From Betaproteobacteria bacterium UBA2293 (lineage in GTDB: Bacteria > Pseudomonadota > Gammaproteobacteria > Burkholderiales > Rhodocyclaceae), in NCBI GenBank assembly GCA_002345845.1, contig DDWF01000028.1, forward strand, positions 3,807 through 20,822: a stretch of DNA of 17,016 bases, in the 5' to 3' direction. Under the pieces are notes generated by a model that was not told where the DNA came from, did not search any database, and saw nothing but the letters and a program-made list of their open reading frames with translations. Position 1 is the stretch's first letter. Every line of letters starts with the position of its first letter. This document shows positions 6,360-13,482 of this stretch, piece by piece. The position numbers and the translations under genes were made by a program.

Positions 6360-7265
6360 ATGACTGCACGGAAACCCGCGCATTCACGGAAATTTTGGCT
6401 GGTGCCGCTGCTCGCCGGCCTGCTGGCAGCCTCAGTACCTCCGCAGCTCCAGGCCGAACCAGCCAGCGTCACCGAACGCCAGAAGGTATTGCAGGAAGCT
6501 GCCAGGGTGCGCAGGCATCATGGCGTATGGGCGTCCGCTACCGATCAGGAACTGAAGGACGATCGGGCCGGCCTGCAGCAGGAGGCAACAATCAAGAGCC
6601 GGACGCTGGGCTACGACTACCTAGTGACGACGAGCTTGACCATCGGTCTGGCGCTGACGCAGCAAACCCAGCGCAGTGAACTACTGCAGGATGACACCCA
6701 GCGCAGCGGCGACGGACAGATCGCCAGCCTTTACGGCACCTATGCCCCATACCCCTTTCTGAATTTCCCGGTTTCGATCGGTTGGGGAAAGTACAAGACC
6801 TCGCAGGAGCGGGTGACCGAAGGACAGGAGCTGGAGGGTGATTTCACCGCCAAGCTGATCACGGCATCGGCCGGCATGTCTTTGCTGATTCCGCTGCAAC
6901 CGGTATTCCTCAATAGCGGTCTGCAACTGAGCTACGCATCTTCCAGGATCGACAGTTTCATCGAGCGCTGGCCCGGACAGCAGGTTGAAACACCGGCGCA
7001 GACGACGAGTTCAACCCAGTTACACCTGTTCACGAAGGCCCGCCTGTGGGCCAATGGAATACTTTGGCCCTATCTCAGCCTGAAATACAGCCGCGACCTG
7101 CAGCGCAAACCTCACGATGACGACGTGGACCAACTGCAATGGGGCATCGGCCTAGACCTGCTGCATGCCGATGGCTGGTATGGCGGATTGGGCTATAGCC
7201 GGGTGGTTGGTCGCCAAGGAATAGACGATCGAAGCCTGACCCTCAGCTTGCGCAAATCGTTCTAA
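6360..7265 (+). CDS. predicted outer-membrane beta-barrel protein, function unknown
   Basis: The product is 301 residues with a signal peptide ending near PQLQA (residue 32) and a strong AGGAGGAGG ribosome site just before the ATG. A short charged stretch (about 35-80, ERQKVLQEAARVRRHHG) precedes alternating polar/aromatic strands such as YDYLVTTSLTIGLAL, GLQLSYASSR, WPYLSLKYSRDL and WYGGLGYSRVVG. The protein ends in LTLSLRKSF, with the C-terminal Phe typical of Bam-assembled barrels, and has no cysteine. I do not recognise a named family. It is 39 nt downstream of trmB and convergent with the lipoprotein pair, which may share an envelope role. Confidence 0.75.
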   Translation: MTARKPAHSRKFWLVPLLAGLLAASVPPQLQAEPASVTERQKVLQEAARVRRHHGVWASATDQELKDDRAGLQQEATIKSRTLGYDYLVTTSLTIGLALTQQTQRSELLQDDTQRSGDGQIASLYGTYAPYPFLNFPVSIGWGKYKTSQERVTEGQELEGDFTAKLITASAGMSLLIPLQPVFLNSGLQLSYASSRIDSFIERWPGQQVETPAQTTSSTQLHLFTKARLWANGILWPYLSLKYSRDLQRKPHDDDVDQLQWGIGLDLLHADGWYGGLGYSRVVGRQGIDDRSLTLSLRKSF

Positions 7266-7277
7266 ACCGGGGCTTGA

Positions 7278-7760
7278 TCAATCTTGCGGTAGTGGGACCG
7301 GCGGCAGGGTCGGTACGGTGATGCGTGGATCCGGAAGAAGGCTGGGTAATTCCGGCGGCGATGACTGGACAGCGGATATCTGGCGGGCCGCCTCGAGTTC
7401 CAGAAGTTGTTGCCGCAACGGCTCTTCGGGAGGCGTGAAATAACGATCTTCGTAACAAAGACTGGGGTGGCAGTCCTTTTCCCGGCGCATCGTGTATATC
7501 TTGCTGGTATCCGAACGATCGACATAGTAGGTAACGGTCTGACCATTGATAACAGCTGTCCGTTTGATGAACCATTGGTCGATCATCGCTTCGGTGCCAG
7601 TGTGATTGCTGCTTGATCTCGAATCGCGATACTCGCCATCGACATAGATCGTAATGTCTGATGGCGTGAACAGTGCGCAGCCGGCGAGCCCCAACGAGCA
7701 CAGCGCAGCCAGCACCAGCCAGAATGCCGATTGAAACCGTAGTTCGTATTTTTCCGACAT
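7278..7760 (-). CDS. predicted lipoprotein, paralogue 1 of a tandem pair
   Basis: The product is 160 residues. The signal sequence ends in the lipobox LAGC, with Cys28 as lipid anchor; residue 29 is Ala, so outer-membrane sorting is expected. I chose ATG 7760 rather than ATG 7763 or the upstream ATG at 7790, because the Shine-Dalgarno AGGAGT (complement of 7766-7771) then has the same 5-nt spacing as in the paralogue. Shared blocks are IYVDGE, a TYYVDRS strand, IYTMR, a Cys pair, PPEEPLRQQLLELEA and a proline-rich tail ending TLPPVPLPQD. No known domain is recognised. It follows paralogue 2 by 32 nt, so the two are probably co-transcribed. Confidence 0.8.
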   Translation of the reverse strand: MSEKYELRFQSAFWLVLAALCSLGLAGCALFTPSDITIYVDGEYRDSRSSSNHTGTEAMIDQWFIKRTAVINGQTVTYYVDRSDTSKIYTMRREKDCHPSLCYEDRYFTPPEEPLRQQLLELEAARQISAVQSSPPELPSLLPDPRITVPTLPPVPLPQD

Positions 7761-7792
7761 CATTGACTCCTGTTCAGCACGGTACCGCATGA

Positions 7793-8275
7793 TCAGTCCT
7801 GGGGCAGAGGGACCGGAGGCAAGGTCGGCAGGATTATGCGCGTATCTGGCAGGACACTGGGGAGTTCTGGCGTATCGGGAGCTCTAGTCGGGGTGTGAGG
7901 TACTGCCTCAAGCTCCAGAAGTTGTTGCCGCAAGGGCTCCTCGGGTGGCGCGAAATATCGTCTGTCATCACAACTTTTAACGGAATTACAGCGCTTGTCC
8001 TGGCGCATCGTATAGATCCTCGTCGGTTCGGATCGGTCGACGTAGTAGGTGATGTTCTGGCCATTCACAATGGCCGACCGTTCGATGAACAGACCATCAA
8101 TCATCTGTGCTATGCGCTCGTGATCAGCTTGATCGTGATGGTCGCGAACCTCACCATCCACATAGATCCAAACTCTTGGCTCAAAAATGGCGCACCCAGC
8201 CAAGCCGAGCGAGCCTATCGTGGCCAGCACCAGCCAGATTGCCGATTGAAACCGCAGCTTGAATTTTCCCGACAT
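7793..8275 (-). CDS. predicted lipoprotein, paralogue 2 of a tandem pair
   Basis: The product is 160 residues, the same length as its neighbour and clearly homologous along the whole chain, including the signal sequence, lipobox LAGC (Cys28), IYVDGE, TYYVDRS, PPEEPLRQQLLELEA and the identical C-terminus PTLPPVPLPQD. The Cys pair is C-X5-C here and C-X4-C in the neighbour, consistent with a small disulfide loop in the periplasm. The leader with AGGAGT, 5 nt before the ATG, is also shared, so the duplication included the ribosome site. Function is unknown. It is upstream of its paralogue in a likely two-gene unit. Confidence 0.8.
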   Translation of the reverse strand: MSGKFKLRFQSAIWLVLATIGSLGLAGCAIFEPRVWIYVDGEVRDHHDQADHERIAQMIDGLFIERSAIVNGQNITYYVDRSEPTRIYTMRQDKRCNSVKSCDDRRYFAPPEEPLRQQLLELEAVPHTPTRAPDTPELPSVLPDTRIILPTLPPVPLPQD

Positions 8276-8459
8276 CGTTGACTCCTGTTTCCCCTGGCAG
8301 CGTGTGGCTGGCCAGCTTACACGGGAATCCGGCCAGCAAAAAGCCGGCCACTGGAAGCGGCCCGAAAGGGCCTGTCAAGGTCGCTGACGGACGTGTGACG
8401 CTGGCGGGGGGGGCGTTGATCAGGCGTCATTCGGCTACCCGGCAGGCATTGCCGAGAAA
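8276..8459 (-). terminator. intergenic stretch with paired GC hairpins, probable end of the PEP-CTERM transcript
   Basis: This 184-nt gap holds the 3' flank of the PEP-CTERM gene and the promoter region of the lipoprotein pair. Two small inverted repeats are visible: GGCCC-GAAA-GGGCC at 8359-8372, and GGCCGGC with a T5 loop and GCTGGCC as read on the minus strand (about 8333-8351). A G8 tract lies at 8406-8413. I see no clear promoter box for the lipoproteins. Confidence 0.4.
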
Positions 8460-9188
8460 TCAATCAGCGCTGAGCGTCCGCCGGCGGCGCCAGCCGGCCA
8501 TGGCGAGTCCGCCGAGGGCGCCGGCCATCAGGCCAAGCATGCCGGGTTCGGGAACGCGGTTGGCGACCAGGAAATCCTGGTAGCCGACGCGGCCAGCCTG
8601 ACCCATCGACGTGCCGCTGGTGAATAGCTCGAAGCTGTAGTTTTCTGGGCCGAAGACGCCGTCAATGCGGCTGAGCATCGACTGGGCGCTCTGCAGGATG
8701 TCCTTGTTGGTGTCCTTCACCTTGCTCACCAGGCCGTTGGCCAGGCTGCTCTGCAGACCGGGCGCGTTCGGGTTGTCGTCGGCGATGATTTCCCACAAGG
8801 CAAGCTGGAAGCCGGCGGCGTTCAGGTTGCCGGCGCTGCCGGTGAGCAAGGTCGACGAATACGACTCGGAATACAGTTCGCGGATGAAGCCGGCCTTGGC
8901 GCTGCCGAAAATGCCATCGAGGCTGTTGGTGACGTAGCTCTGGTTCTGGCTCGATGACCATTCCCAGGGATCGACGCAGAAGGCCAGCACCGTGCGGGTG
9001 TTGTCGATTACCAGGGTTTGCAGGCCAGTCCAGTAATTTTGCGCGCCGCTGGCGATCGGCAGCAGCAGGCCGCCACTGGCCAGACCGTTGGCAAGTCCGC
9101 TTTCCTTGATCAGCACCGGGGCGGCTGATGCCGAGCCAGTGGCCAGGGCGGCGGCGATCAGCAGGGCATGTTTCAGATTCTTGTTCAT
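8460..9188 (-). CDS. PEP-CTERM sorting-domain surface protein with a thioester-like Cys/Gln pair
   Basis: The product is 242 residues from ATG 9188; the longer upstream option would put an unlikely N-terminus before the signal peptide (MNKNLKHALLIAAALATGSASA). The C-terminus is a classic PEP-CTERM signal: VPEPG at 212-216, a hydrophobic span (~217-233) and RRRR. Such proteins are exported, processed by an exosortase and delivered to the cell surface or exopolysaccharide matrix. The central part contains AFCVDPWEW, with the only cysteine of the protein (Cys71), and AAGFQLALWEI (Gln128). This resembles the Cys and Gln motifs of internal-thioester domains in surface adhesins. The thioester is inference. 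No exosortase gene is in the window. Confidence 0.87.
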   Translation of the reverse strand: MNKNLKHALLIAAALATGSASAAPVLIKESGLANGLASGGLLLPIASGAQNYWTGLQTLVIDNTRTVLAFCVDPWEWSSSQNQSYVTNSLDGIFGSAKAGFIRELYSESYSSTLLTGSAGNLNAAGFQLALWEIIADDNPNAPGLQSSLANGLVSKVKDTNKDILQSAQSMLSRIDGVFGPENYSFELFTSGTSMGQAGRVGYQDFLVANRVPEPGMLGLMAGALGGLAMAGWRRRRTLSAD

Positions 9189-9388
9189 GGCGATATCGGC
9201 TTGGCGAGTTTTGTTGCTGCCAAGGATAGGTGCCAAGCTTTTTTTGCCCCGTGAATTTGCTCACGAGCGAAGGCAAATGCCGCAACTTCCGGCGAAGGGC
9301 GCTGGCTGCCGGCGCGGGCTGATAAACTCTGGCCCCTGCAATCCGGCCGGGTCATCCGACCGGCAATACCTTTTCAGGAATATCGATC
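9189..9388. promoter_or_regulatory. divergent intergenic region, PEP-CTERM gene / rdgC
   Basis: This 200-nt region must hold both promoters. Visible elements are a direct repeat TGCCAAG at 9218-9224 and 9231-9237, a T7 tract beside it, a small palindrome CGTGA-N6-TCACG at 9250-9265, and a possible rdgC -10 box TAAACT at 9323-9328. AGGA at 9376-9379 is the rdgC ribosome site. None is assigned to a known regulator. Confidence 0.4.
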
Positions 9389-10339
9389 ATGTGGTTCAAG
9401 AATCTGCAAATCTATCGTCTGCCGACGCCGTGGAACATCGATCTGGCCAAGTTCGAGGAACAACTGGCCCGCGGCCCCTTCGTCAAATGCCCGAGCAATC
9501 AGCCGCTGAGTCGCGGCTGGGTGTCGCCGCGCAAGGATGGCGCGCTGGTCTTTTCGCTTGAGCGCCAGTGGCTGATTGCGCTGGCTGTCGAACAGCGCCT
9601 GCTGCCGTCGTCGGTGGTCAATGAGGAGGTCAAGGAGCGGGCTGAGGTGATCGAGGAACAGCAGGGCTACGCGCCCGGCCGCAAGCAGCTGAAGGAATTG
9701 CGTGAGCGCGTCACCGAGGAACTGATGCCGCGCGCCTTTACCCGCCGGCGCAGCACCTTCGTCTGGCTCGATCCGCACAACGGCTGGTGCTGCGTCGATG
9801 CCGCCAGCCCGGCCAAGGCCGAGGAGGTTATCGAGCACCTGCGCCACTGCCTCGACGAATTCCCGTTGAAGCCGGTCCATACCCAGCTCTCGCCGACCAC
9901 GGCGATGGCCGACTGGCTGGCCGGTGGTGAAGGCCCGGCCGGTTTCACCATCGACCGCGACTGCGAACTGAAGGCGGTCGGTGAGGAAAAGGCGGCGGTG
10001 CGCTATGTTCGCCATCCGCTCGGCGACGAAGTCAGCGATGAAATCAAGTCGCACCTGGCGGCCGGCAAGCTGCCGACCAAGCTGGCGCTGACCTGGAACG
10101 ACCGCATTTCCTTCGTCCTCAGCGAGAAGCTGGAAATCAAGCGCCTCGCCTTCCTTGACCTGTTGAAGGAAGCGGCCGAGAAGAATGCCGAACGCGCCGA
10201 CGAGCAGTTCGATGCCGACTTCGCGCTGATGACCGGCGAACTGTCGCGCTTCCTGCCGGATCTGATCGCGGCGCTCGGCGGCGAGCAGGCCGAAGCCGCC
10301 GCACCGGCCGGCAGCAGCACGCCGCCGTGGGAAGCCTGA
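9389..10339 (+). CDS. rdgC: recombination-associated protein RdgC
   Basis: The product is 316 residues, close to the usual ~300 of the family. RdgC is a DNA-binding ring-forming protein linked to the nucleoid that limits RecA-driven recombination. The N-terminus MWFKNLQIYRLPTPW, the GWVSPRKDG segment, LPSSVVNEEVKERA, the LMPRAFTRRRSTFVWLD core and the C-terminal FDADFALMTGELSRFLPDL match the family throughout. The start is supported by AGGA 10 nt upstream and by the conserved MWFKNL. The last 13 nt overlap the next gene, suggesting coupling. Confidence 0.96.
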   Translation: MWFKNLQIYRLPTPWNIDLAKFEEQLARGPFVKCPSNQPLSRGWVSPRKDGALVFSLERQWLIALAVEQRLLPSSVVNEEVKERAEVIEEQQGYAPGRKQLKELRERVTEELMPRAFTRRRSTFVWLDPHNGWCCVDAASPAKAEEVIEHLRHCLDEFPLKPVHTQLSPTTAMADWLAGGEGPAGFTIDRDCELKAVGEEKAAVRYVRHPLGDEVSDEIKSHLAAGKLPTKLALTWNDRISFVLSEKLEIKRLAFLDLLKEAAEKNAERADEQFDADFALMTGELSRFLPDLIAALGGEQAEAAAPAGSSTPPWEA

Positions 10340-10713
10340 GCACCGCCTGCCCCTGCGGCAGCGGCCGGCCCTACGCCGGTTGCTGCCAGCGCCTGCACGC
10401 TGGTGAAGCGGCGGTCAGCGCCGAGGCGCTGATGCGCTCGCGCTACAGCGCCTACGTGCTGGCGCTGGAACCCTACCTGCTGGCCACCTGGCATGCCTCG
10501 ACAAGGCCGCCGGCGTTGAATCTGGCCGATGAGGCGGGTACCAAATGGCTGGGCCTGGAAGTGAAGCGGCATCAGCAGTCGGACGACGGGCAGGCGCTCG
10601 TCGAATTCGTCGCCCGCTACCGCGTCGCCGGGCGCGGCCACCGGCTGCACGAAGTCAGCCGCTTCGTCCGCGAAGACGGCCGCTGGTACTACGTCGACGG
10701 CGACGTCAGCTGA
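10327..10713 (+). CDS. YchJ family protein with SEC-C zinc motif
   Basis: The product is 128 residues from a GTG at 10327 inside the end of rdgC. A CTG at 10336 that overlaps the rdgC stop (CTGA) is an alternative start and would remove three residues. The N-terminal SEC-C type zinc knuckle reads CPCGSGRPYAGCC (Cys8, 10, 19, 20). The YchJ-like core follows (LMRSRYSAYVLAL, YLLATWH, WLGLEV, FVARYR, EVSRFVREDGRWYYVDGD). E. coli YchJ carries a second SEC-C motif at its C-terminus, which is absent here. The function of the family is not well established. It ends 3 nt before a convergent gene. Confidence 0.9.
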   Translation: MGSLSTACPCGSGRPYAGCCQRLHAGEAAVSAEALMRSRYSAYVLALEPYLLATWHASTRPPALNLADEAGTKWLGLEVKRHQQSDDGQALVEFVARYRVAGRGHRLHEVSRFVREDGRWYYVDGDVS

Positions 10714-10716
10714 TCT

Positions 10717-11148
10717 TCAGGCTTTCGGCCAGAGGATCATCTGCGTGCAGCGGAATAGCGCGATCTTGCGCCCGCTGGCTTCGTCGGTGACTACCGCATC
10801 CCAGACCTGGGTGTTGCGCCCGATGTGCTGCGCCGTGGCGACGCAGGCGATGCTGCCGTCGCGTACCGTGCCGAGGTGATTGCTCTTCAGCTCAATGGTG
10901 GTGAACGACTCGGCACCGGCCGGCAGATGGGCGATGGTGGCATAGCCGCAGGTGGTGTCGGCCAGGGCGACGACGCTGGCGGCATGGAGGAAGCTGTTCG
11001 GGGCGAAATGCAGCTGCCGCACCGGCATCCGGCTGCTCGCCGTATTCGGCGCCAGGGCGGTCATCTCGATGCCGAGATAGCCGGGCAGGTATTCGCTGCC
11101 GCGGGCATTGAAATCGGCAATGGTCATTTCCGGGCGGAATGTGCTCAT
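10717..11148 (-). CDS. PaaI-type hotdog thioesterase
   Basis: The product is 143 residues of single-hotdog fold. Such proteins hydrolyse acyl-CoA thioesters in the cytoplasm, often of aromatic or medium-chain acids; the substrate here is unknown. The catalytic helix region reads NSFLHAASVVALADTTCGYAT (Asn51, His55, Asp64), a variant of the usual HGG...D pattern with HAA in place of HGG. Later strands (FTTIELKSNHLGTVRDGSIACVATAQHIGRNTQVWDAVVTDE) match PaaI-like proteins. AGGAG 6 nt before the ATG supports the start and overlaps the stop codon of the upstream transporter gene, so the two form an operon. Confidence 0.87.
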   Translation of the reverse strand: MSTFRPEMTIADFNARGSEYLPGYLGIEMTALAPNTASSRMPVRQLHFAPNSFLHAASVVALADTTCGYATIAHLPAGAESFTTIELKSNHLGTVRDGSIACVATAQHIGRNTQVWDAVVTDEASGRKIALFRCTQMILWPKA

Positions 11149-11158
11149 GCGGGTCTCC

Positions 11159-12382
11159 TTAAGCGGCGGCCGGGGCCGGCGTGCGGATGATCGGCGCTTC
11201 GCGGATCGGCAGGTTGAGAATGGCGGCGAGCAGGGCCAGCACGATGTCGGCGTACCACATCCAGCCGAAATCGCCGAAGCGGGTGATGGTCAGGCCGCCG
11301 AGGTAAGCGCCGAGGAAGCCGCCGATCTGGTGCGAAAGCAGGGTCAGGCCGAACAGCGTCGCCAGGTAGCGGACGCCGAACAGCTTGCCGACGATGGTGG
11401 CGGTCGGCGGCACCGTCGCCAGCCAGGTGAAGCCGAGACCGGCAGCAAACAGGTAGAAGGTCAGTTCGGTACGCGGCGCCATCAGGTAGAGGGCGACAAG
11501 CACGGCGCGCGAGGCGTACATCGCCGCCAGCACGTATTTGCTGCGGTACTTGGCGACGCAGTGGCCGGCGTAGAGGCTGCCGGCGATGTTGGCCAGACCA
11601 ATGATCGCCAGCGACCAGCTGGCGACCGACGGCGGCAGACCGCACAGCGCCACTTCGCCGGGCAGGTGGGTGACCAGGAAGGCGATATGGAAGCCGCAGG
11701 TGAAAAAGCCGGCGTGCAGCAGCAGATAGCTGCGGTCCTGCATGGCGGTGACCACCGCCCGCTTCAAACCGCCCTCCTCATGGGTGTGGTGCACGGCCGC
11801 TGCCGCGCGCGGGCCGGTCAGCTTGCCGATCAGCGGCAGCGCGGCGAGGGTCATCAGGGCCATGGCCCACATGGCACCCATCCAGCCGACCATCTGGATC
11901 AGCTTCTGCAGGATCGGGGCGAAGACGAACTGGCCGAAGGAGCCGCCGGCATTGATGACGCCGGAGGCGGCGCCGCGAGCTTCGATGGGCAGGCGCTGGG
12001 CGGCGGCACCGATGAGTACCGAGAAACTGCCGGCGCCCGAGCCGATGGCCGAAAGCAGGCCGAGCGAGACGATCAGACCGAAGCCGGTGCCCATGAACGG
12101 CGTGACGGCGCTACCCAGGGCGAGGATCAGCAGGCCGCCAATGAGTACGGCGCGCGGGCCGTAGCGGTCGGCGATGGCACCGGCCACCGGCTGGATGGCA
12201 CCCCAGGTGAACTGGCCGATGGCCAACGCCAGGCTGATGCTGGCGATGCCCAGGCCGGTGCTCATGTCGATCGGGCTGATGAACAGGCCGAGCGACTGGC
12301 GAGTGCCCATGGTCACCATCAGGATGCCGGCGGCAGCCAGGGTGGTGACCAGGATGTCGGGGCGGCTCAGGGAACGCAGCAT
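11159..12382 (-). CDS. MFS transporter, substrate unknown
   Basis: The product is 407 residues with about 12 hydrophobic spans in two halves joined by a polar loop (about 189-210, with HHTHEEGG). The MFS motif A-like GAIADRYGPR is at 68-77, and both halves have glycine-rich helices (GVINAGGSFGQFVF; LLSHQIGGFLGAYLGG). It looks like a small-organic-anion type (OFA/MCT-like) permease, but that is a guess. The start at ATG 12382 has only a weak ribosome site. It is the first gene of a two-gene unit with the thioesterase and divergent from a LysR regulator, which probably controls it. Confidence 0.9.
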   Translation of the reverse strand: MLRSLSRPDILVTTLAAAGILMVTMGTRQSLGLFISPIDMSTGLGIASISLALAIGQFTWGAIQPVAGAIADRYGPRAVLIGGLLILALGSAVTPFMGTGFGLIVSLGLLSAIGSGAGSFSVLIGAAAQRLPIEARGAASGVINAGGSFGQFVFAPILQKLIQMVGWMGAMWAMALMTLAALPLIGKLTGPRAAAAVHHTHEEGGLKRAVVTAMQDRSYLLLHAGFFTCGFHIAFLVTHLPGEVALCGLPPSVASWSLAIIGLANIAGSLYAGHCVAKYRSKYVLAAMYASRAVLVALYLMAPRTELTFYLFAAGLGFTWLATVPPTATIVGKLFGVRYLATLFGLTLLSHQIGGFLGAYLGGLTITRFGDFGWMWYADIVLALLAAILNLPIREAPIIRTPAPAAA

Positions 12383-12493
12383 GAGGGGTTTCCGGTAAGG
12401 GCTGGGATGACCGATTATTGCAGAAGCGGCGGCGGAAAATCGTCGCCGAATCGCCCATAATTGGCGGCGTTACGTCAACGGATTATTGACAAT
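12383..12493. promoter_or_regulatory. divergent control region between MFS transporter and LysR genes
   Basis: The 111-nt divergent gap contains an exact 8-bp direct repeat GATTATTG at 12413-12420 and 12481-12488, and an AT-rich segment around 12457-12463 (CATAATTGG). LysR proteins bind T-N11-A sites in such gaps and regulate both directions. I cannot single out the operator or the promoter boxes with confidence. Confidence 0.4.
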
Positions 12494-13417
12494 ATGAACT
12501 GGCTGGCTAGTTGGGAGAGCTTCGTCCGCGTTGTCGAAGCGGGCAGCATGGCCGGCGCCGCGCGCCACCTGATGTGCACGCGGGCGCAGGTCAGCAAGCA
12601 GATCGGCGATCTCGAGCGGGCCTTCGGCGTGCGCCTGATTGAGCGCTCGACGCGCAAGCTGGTGTTGACCCCGTCCGGCGAAGTCTTCCTGCAGCACGCG
12701 CAGCGGGCGCTGGAGACGATTCGCGGCACCGAGATCGCCGTGCGCAATCTCGGCGAACAGCCCTGCGGCATCCTGCGCATCAGCGCCGCGATCAGCTTCG
12801 GCAGGCTGTACGTGGCGCCGCTGCTGCCGCGCCTGACCGCCCGCTATCCGGACCTCAGTTGCGAACTGGTGCTGACCGACCACGCGGTGAACCTGTTCGA
12901 CGACAACATCGACCTGGCCCTGCGCATGACCAAGGCGCCGCCGGAGGATGCCGTGGCGCGCAAGCTGGTGCCGTTGCAGCGGGTGATCTGCGCGGCGCCG
13001 GCCTACCTGGCGGCGCACGGCGAGCCGCGGACGCCACAGGATCTGGCAGCTCACTCCTGCTTCAGCTACCTGCTGCCCGGGGAGGCAACCGACTGGTGTC
13101 TGGCCGATGGGCGCGGCAACGAAATCCGTGTACCGGTCAGCAGCCGCCTGCGCTTCAACAATCTCGACTGCGTGCGCGACGCGGTGCTGGCCGGCCATGG
13201 CCTGGCCATCATGGCCACCTATCTGTGTGCCGACGATCTGGCGCAGGGCCGCCTGCAGGCCGTACTCACCGATTACGAGCCGGTCACCCGCTTTGGCAGC
13301 CACGTCCATGCCTGCTACACGCCGAGCCGCGTGCGCGTGCCGAAAGTGCGGGTCTTCCTCGACGAACTGGAGCGCGAATTCAATCCGCTCCCGCCATGGG
13401 AACGCTTGGTCGGCTGA
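12494..13417 (+). CDS. LysR-family transcriptional regulator
   Basis: The product is 307 residues, normal for the family. ATG 12494 is preferred because MNWLASWESFVRVVEAGSMAGAARHL starts exactly where LysR proteins do; the frame is open upstream only from a TTG. The winged helix-turn-helix spans about 1-60 (AARHLMCTRAQVSKQIGDLERAFGVRLIERSTRKLVLTPSG). The periplasmic-binding-protein-like effector domain spans about 90-295, with ISAAISFGRLYVAPLLPRL, DLALRM and GHGLAIMATYLC. It most likely senses a small molecule linked to the divergent MFS/thioesterase pair (context inference); the ligand is unknown. Confidence 0.93.
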   Translation: MNWLASWESFVRVVEAGSMAGAARHLMCTRAQVSKQIGDLERAFGVRLIERSTRKLVLTPSGEVFLQHAQRALETIRGTEIAVRNLGEQPCGILRISAAISFGRLYVAPLLPRLTARYPDLSCELVLTDHAVNLFDDNIDLALRMTKAPPEDAVARKLVPLQRVICAAPAYLAAHGEPRTPQDLAAHSCFSYLLPGEATDWCLADGRGNEIRVPVSSRLRFNNLDCVRDAVLAGHGLAIMATYLCADDLAQGRLQAVLTDYEPVTRFGSHVHACYTPSRVRVPKVRVFLDELEREFNPLPPWERLVG

Positions 13418-13482
13418 ATGCCAGCTGTGATTGCCTTGATTGCCCCTTGTTTGCGATCATCCGCCGATACCCGGAGAGAGAC

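Noticed and set aside
8406..8413. G8 tract in the gap downstream of the PEP-CTERM gene as a phase-variation site
   Set aside because: It is not within a gene or an identifiable promoter spacer, so no effect of slippage can be argued.
9205..9240. Sigma-54-like TTGGCAC...TTGGCA sequence upstream of the PEP-CTERM gene on the minus strand
   Set aside because: The GG and GC elements are 2 bp too far apart for sigma-54; it is better described as a direct repeat of CTTGGCA. Some PEP-CTERM genes are RpoN-controlled, so it was worth checking.
9250..9265. CGTGA-N6-TCACG palindrome as an operator for rdgC or the PEP-CTERM gene
   Set aside because: Five-base arms are expected by chance at this scale and no matching regulator is evident; kept only as a note in the intergenic entry.
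11108..12460. 450-codon plus-strand frame opposite the MFS transporter
   Set aside because: Repetitive Gln/Gly/Asp/Arg-rich product, as expected for the complement of a hydrophobic transporter gene; no family similarity.
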